DNA of 5,526 nt from a bacterium (GTDB taxonomy: Bacteria > Zixibacteria > MSB-5A5 > GN15 > FEB-12), in NCBI GenBank assembly GCA_030668045.1, contig DAOUUR010000187.1, positions 1 through 5,526 on the forward strand, read 5' to 3'. Position numbers and translations under genes: made by a program. Positions within the stretch are counted from its first letter, which is position 1; each line of letters opens with the position of its first letter. Below, in pieces: positions 5,462 to 5,526 of the stretch. Under the pieces are notes generated by a model, which had not been told where the DNA came from, did not search any database, and saw nothing but the letters and a program-made list of their open reading frames with translations.

Positions 5462-5526
5462 CTACTTTTCCTGCCAGTCGGAAAGCTTCTGCTGTCTTAT
5501 CTTCTCCTGAAGGTGAATACATCCCT
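5462..5526 (-). CDS. nuoB: NuoB, Complex I [4Fe-4S] (N2 cluster) subunit, C-terminal end only
   Basis: Only the last 20 codons and the TAG stop (5464-5462) are in the window; the gene begins beyond the high-coordinate edge. The frame starting at 5524 reads GCIHLQEKIRQQKLSDWQEK. The LQEKI-type amphipathic ending resembles the C-terminus of NuoB/PSST proteins, where a 'hLQEKI' helix closes the chain. Position directly before nuoC, with one base between stop and start, fits the usual nuoA-B-C-D order. The other two frames also run through this stretch, but one ends at TAA after nine codons and neither resembles a known subunit end. The cluster-binding cysteines known for NuoB lie upstream and cannot be checked here. 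The call rests on position plus a short match, so it is good but not decisive. Confidence 0.8.
   Translation of the reverse strand, partial: GCIHLQEKIRQQKLSDWQEK

Noticed and set aside
1..5526. Undescribed defence system, mobile element or RNA gene
   Set aside because: Practically every base belongs to a nuo gene; the gaps are at most 9 bases. I saw no repeats array, tRNA-like or rRNA-like sequence, transposase or inverted repeats.

Overview
The window is the interior of a respiratory Complex I operon (NADH:quinone oxidoreductase-type, nuo). Every gene lies on the minus strand, so transcription runs from high to low coordinates: nuoB (last 20 codons only), nuoC, nuoD, nuoH, nuoI, nuoJ, nuoK and nuoL. 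Seven of the eight genes are well supported by family motifs. There is no RNA gene, mobile element, CRISPR array, promoter or terminator that I can support, and no intergenic gap exceeds 9 bases.

Layout: 5526-4986 holds the peripheral-arm subunits NuoB (end) and NuoC. 4988-3885 is the quinone-site subunit NuoD. 3888-2824 is the membrane subunit NuoH that joins the two arms. 2822-2244 is the 2x[4Fe-4S] ferredoxin-like NuoI. 2238-1430 holds the small membrane subunits NuoJ and NuoK. 1420 to the window edge is the antiporter-like pump subunit NuoL. Genes touch, overlap by 1-4 bases or are 1-9 bases apart, and several have a Shine-Dalgarno inside the end of the previous gene, which suggests one translationally coupled transcript. 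Electrons would pass through NuoI and NuoB to quinone bound at the NuoB/NuoD/NuoH interface. The energy released drives ion pumping through NuoH/J/K/L and, presumably, NuoM/N beyond the window.

Two points stand out. First, nuoL is interrupted by an in-frame TAA at 68-70, after 450 codons. The same frame continues beyond it to the window edge with a recognisable NuoL sequence (HAHESP followed by a hydrophobic restart). This is either a real nonsense mutation, a sequencing or assembly error, or (least likely) recoding. Second, nuoD is followed directly by nuoH with no nuoE, nuoF or nuoG between them. That is the layout of 11-subunit Complex I, which lacks the NADH-oxidising module, although those genes could lie elsewhere. 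NuoI also has a long, charged, low-complexity C-terminal tail and a Pro-to-Asn change after its second cluster motif.

Organism: a bacterium of roughly balanced base composition. Separate nuoC and nuoD, the missing nuoEFG and the general look of the proteins suggest the FCB superphylum or a related uncultured lineage (Zixibacteria-like is a guess). I cannot place it firmly without a database search. I found no previously undescribed system. This is a core energy-metabolism operon with a few unusual details.
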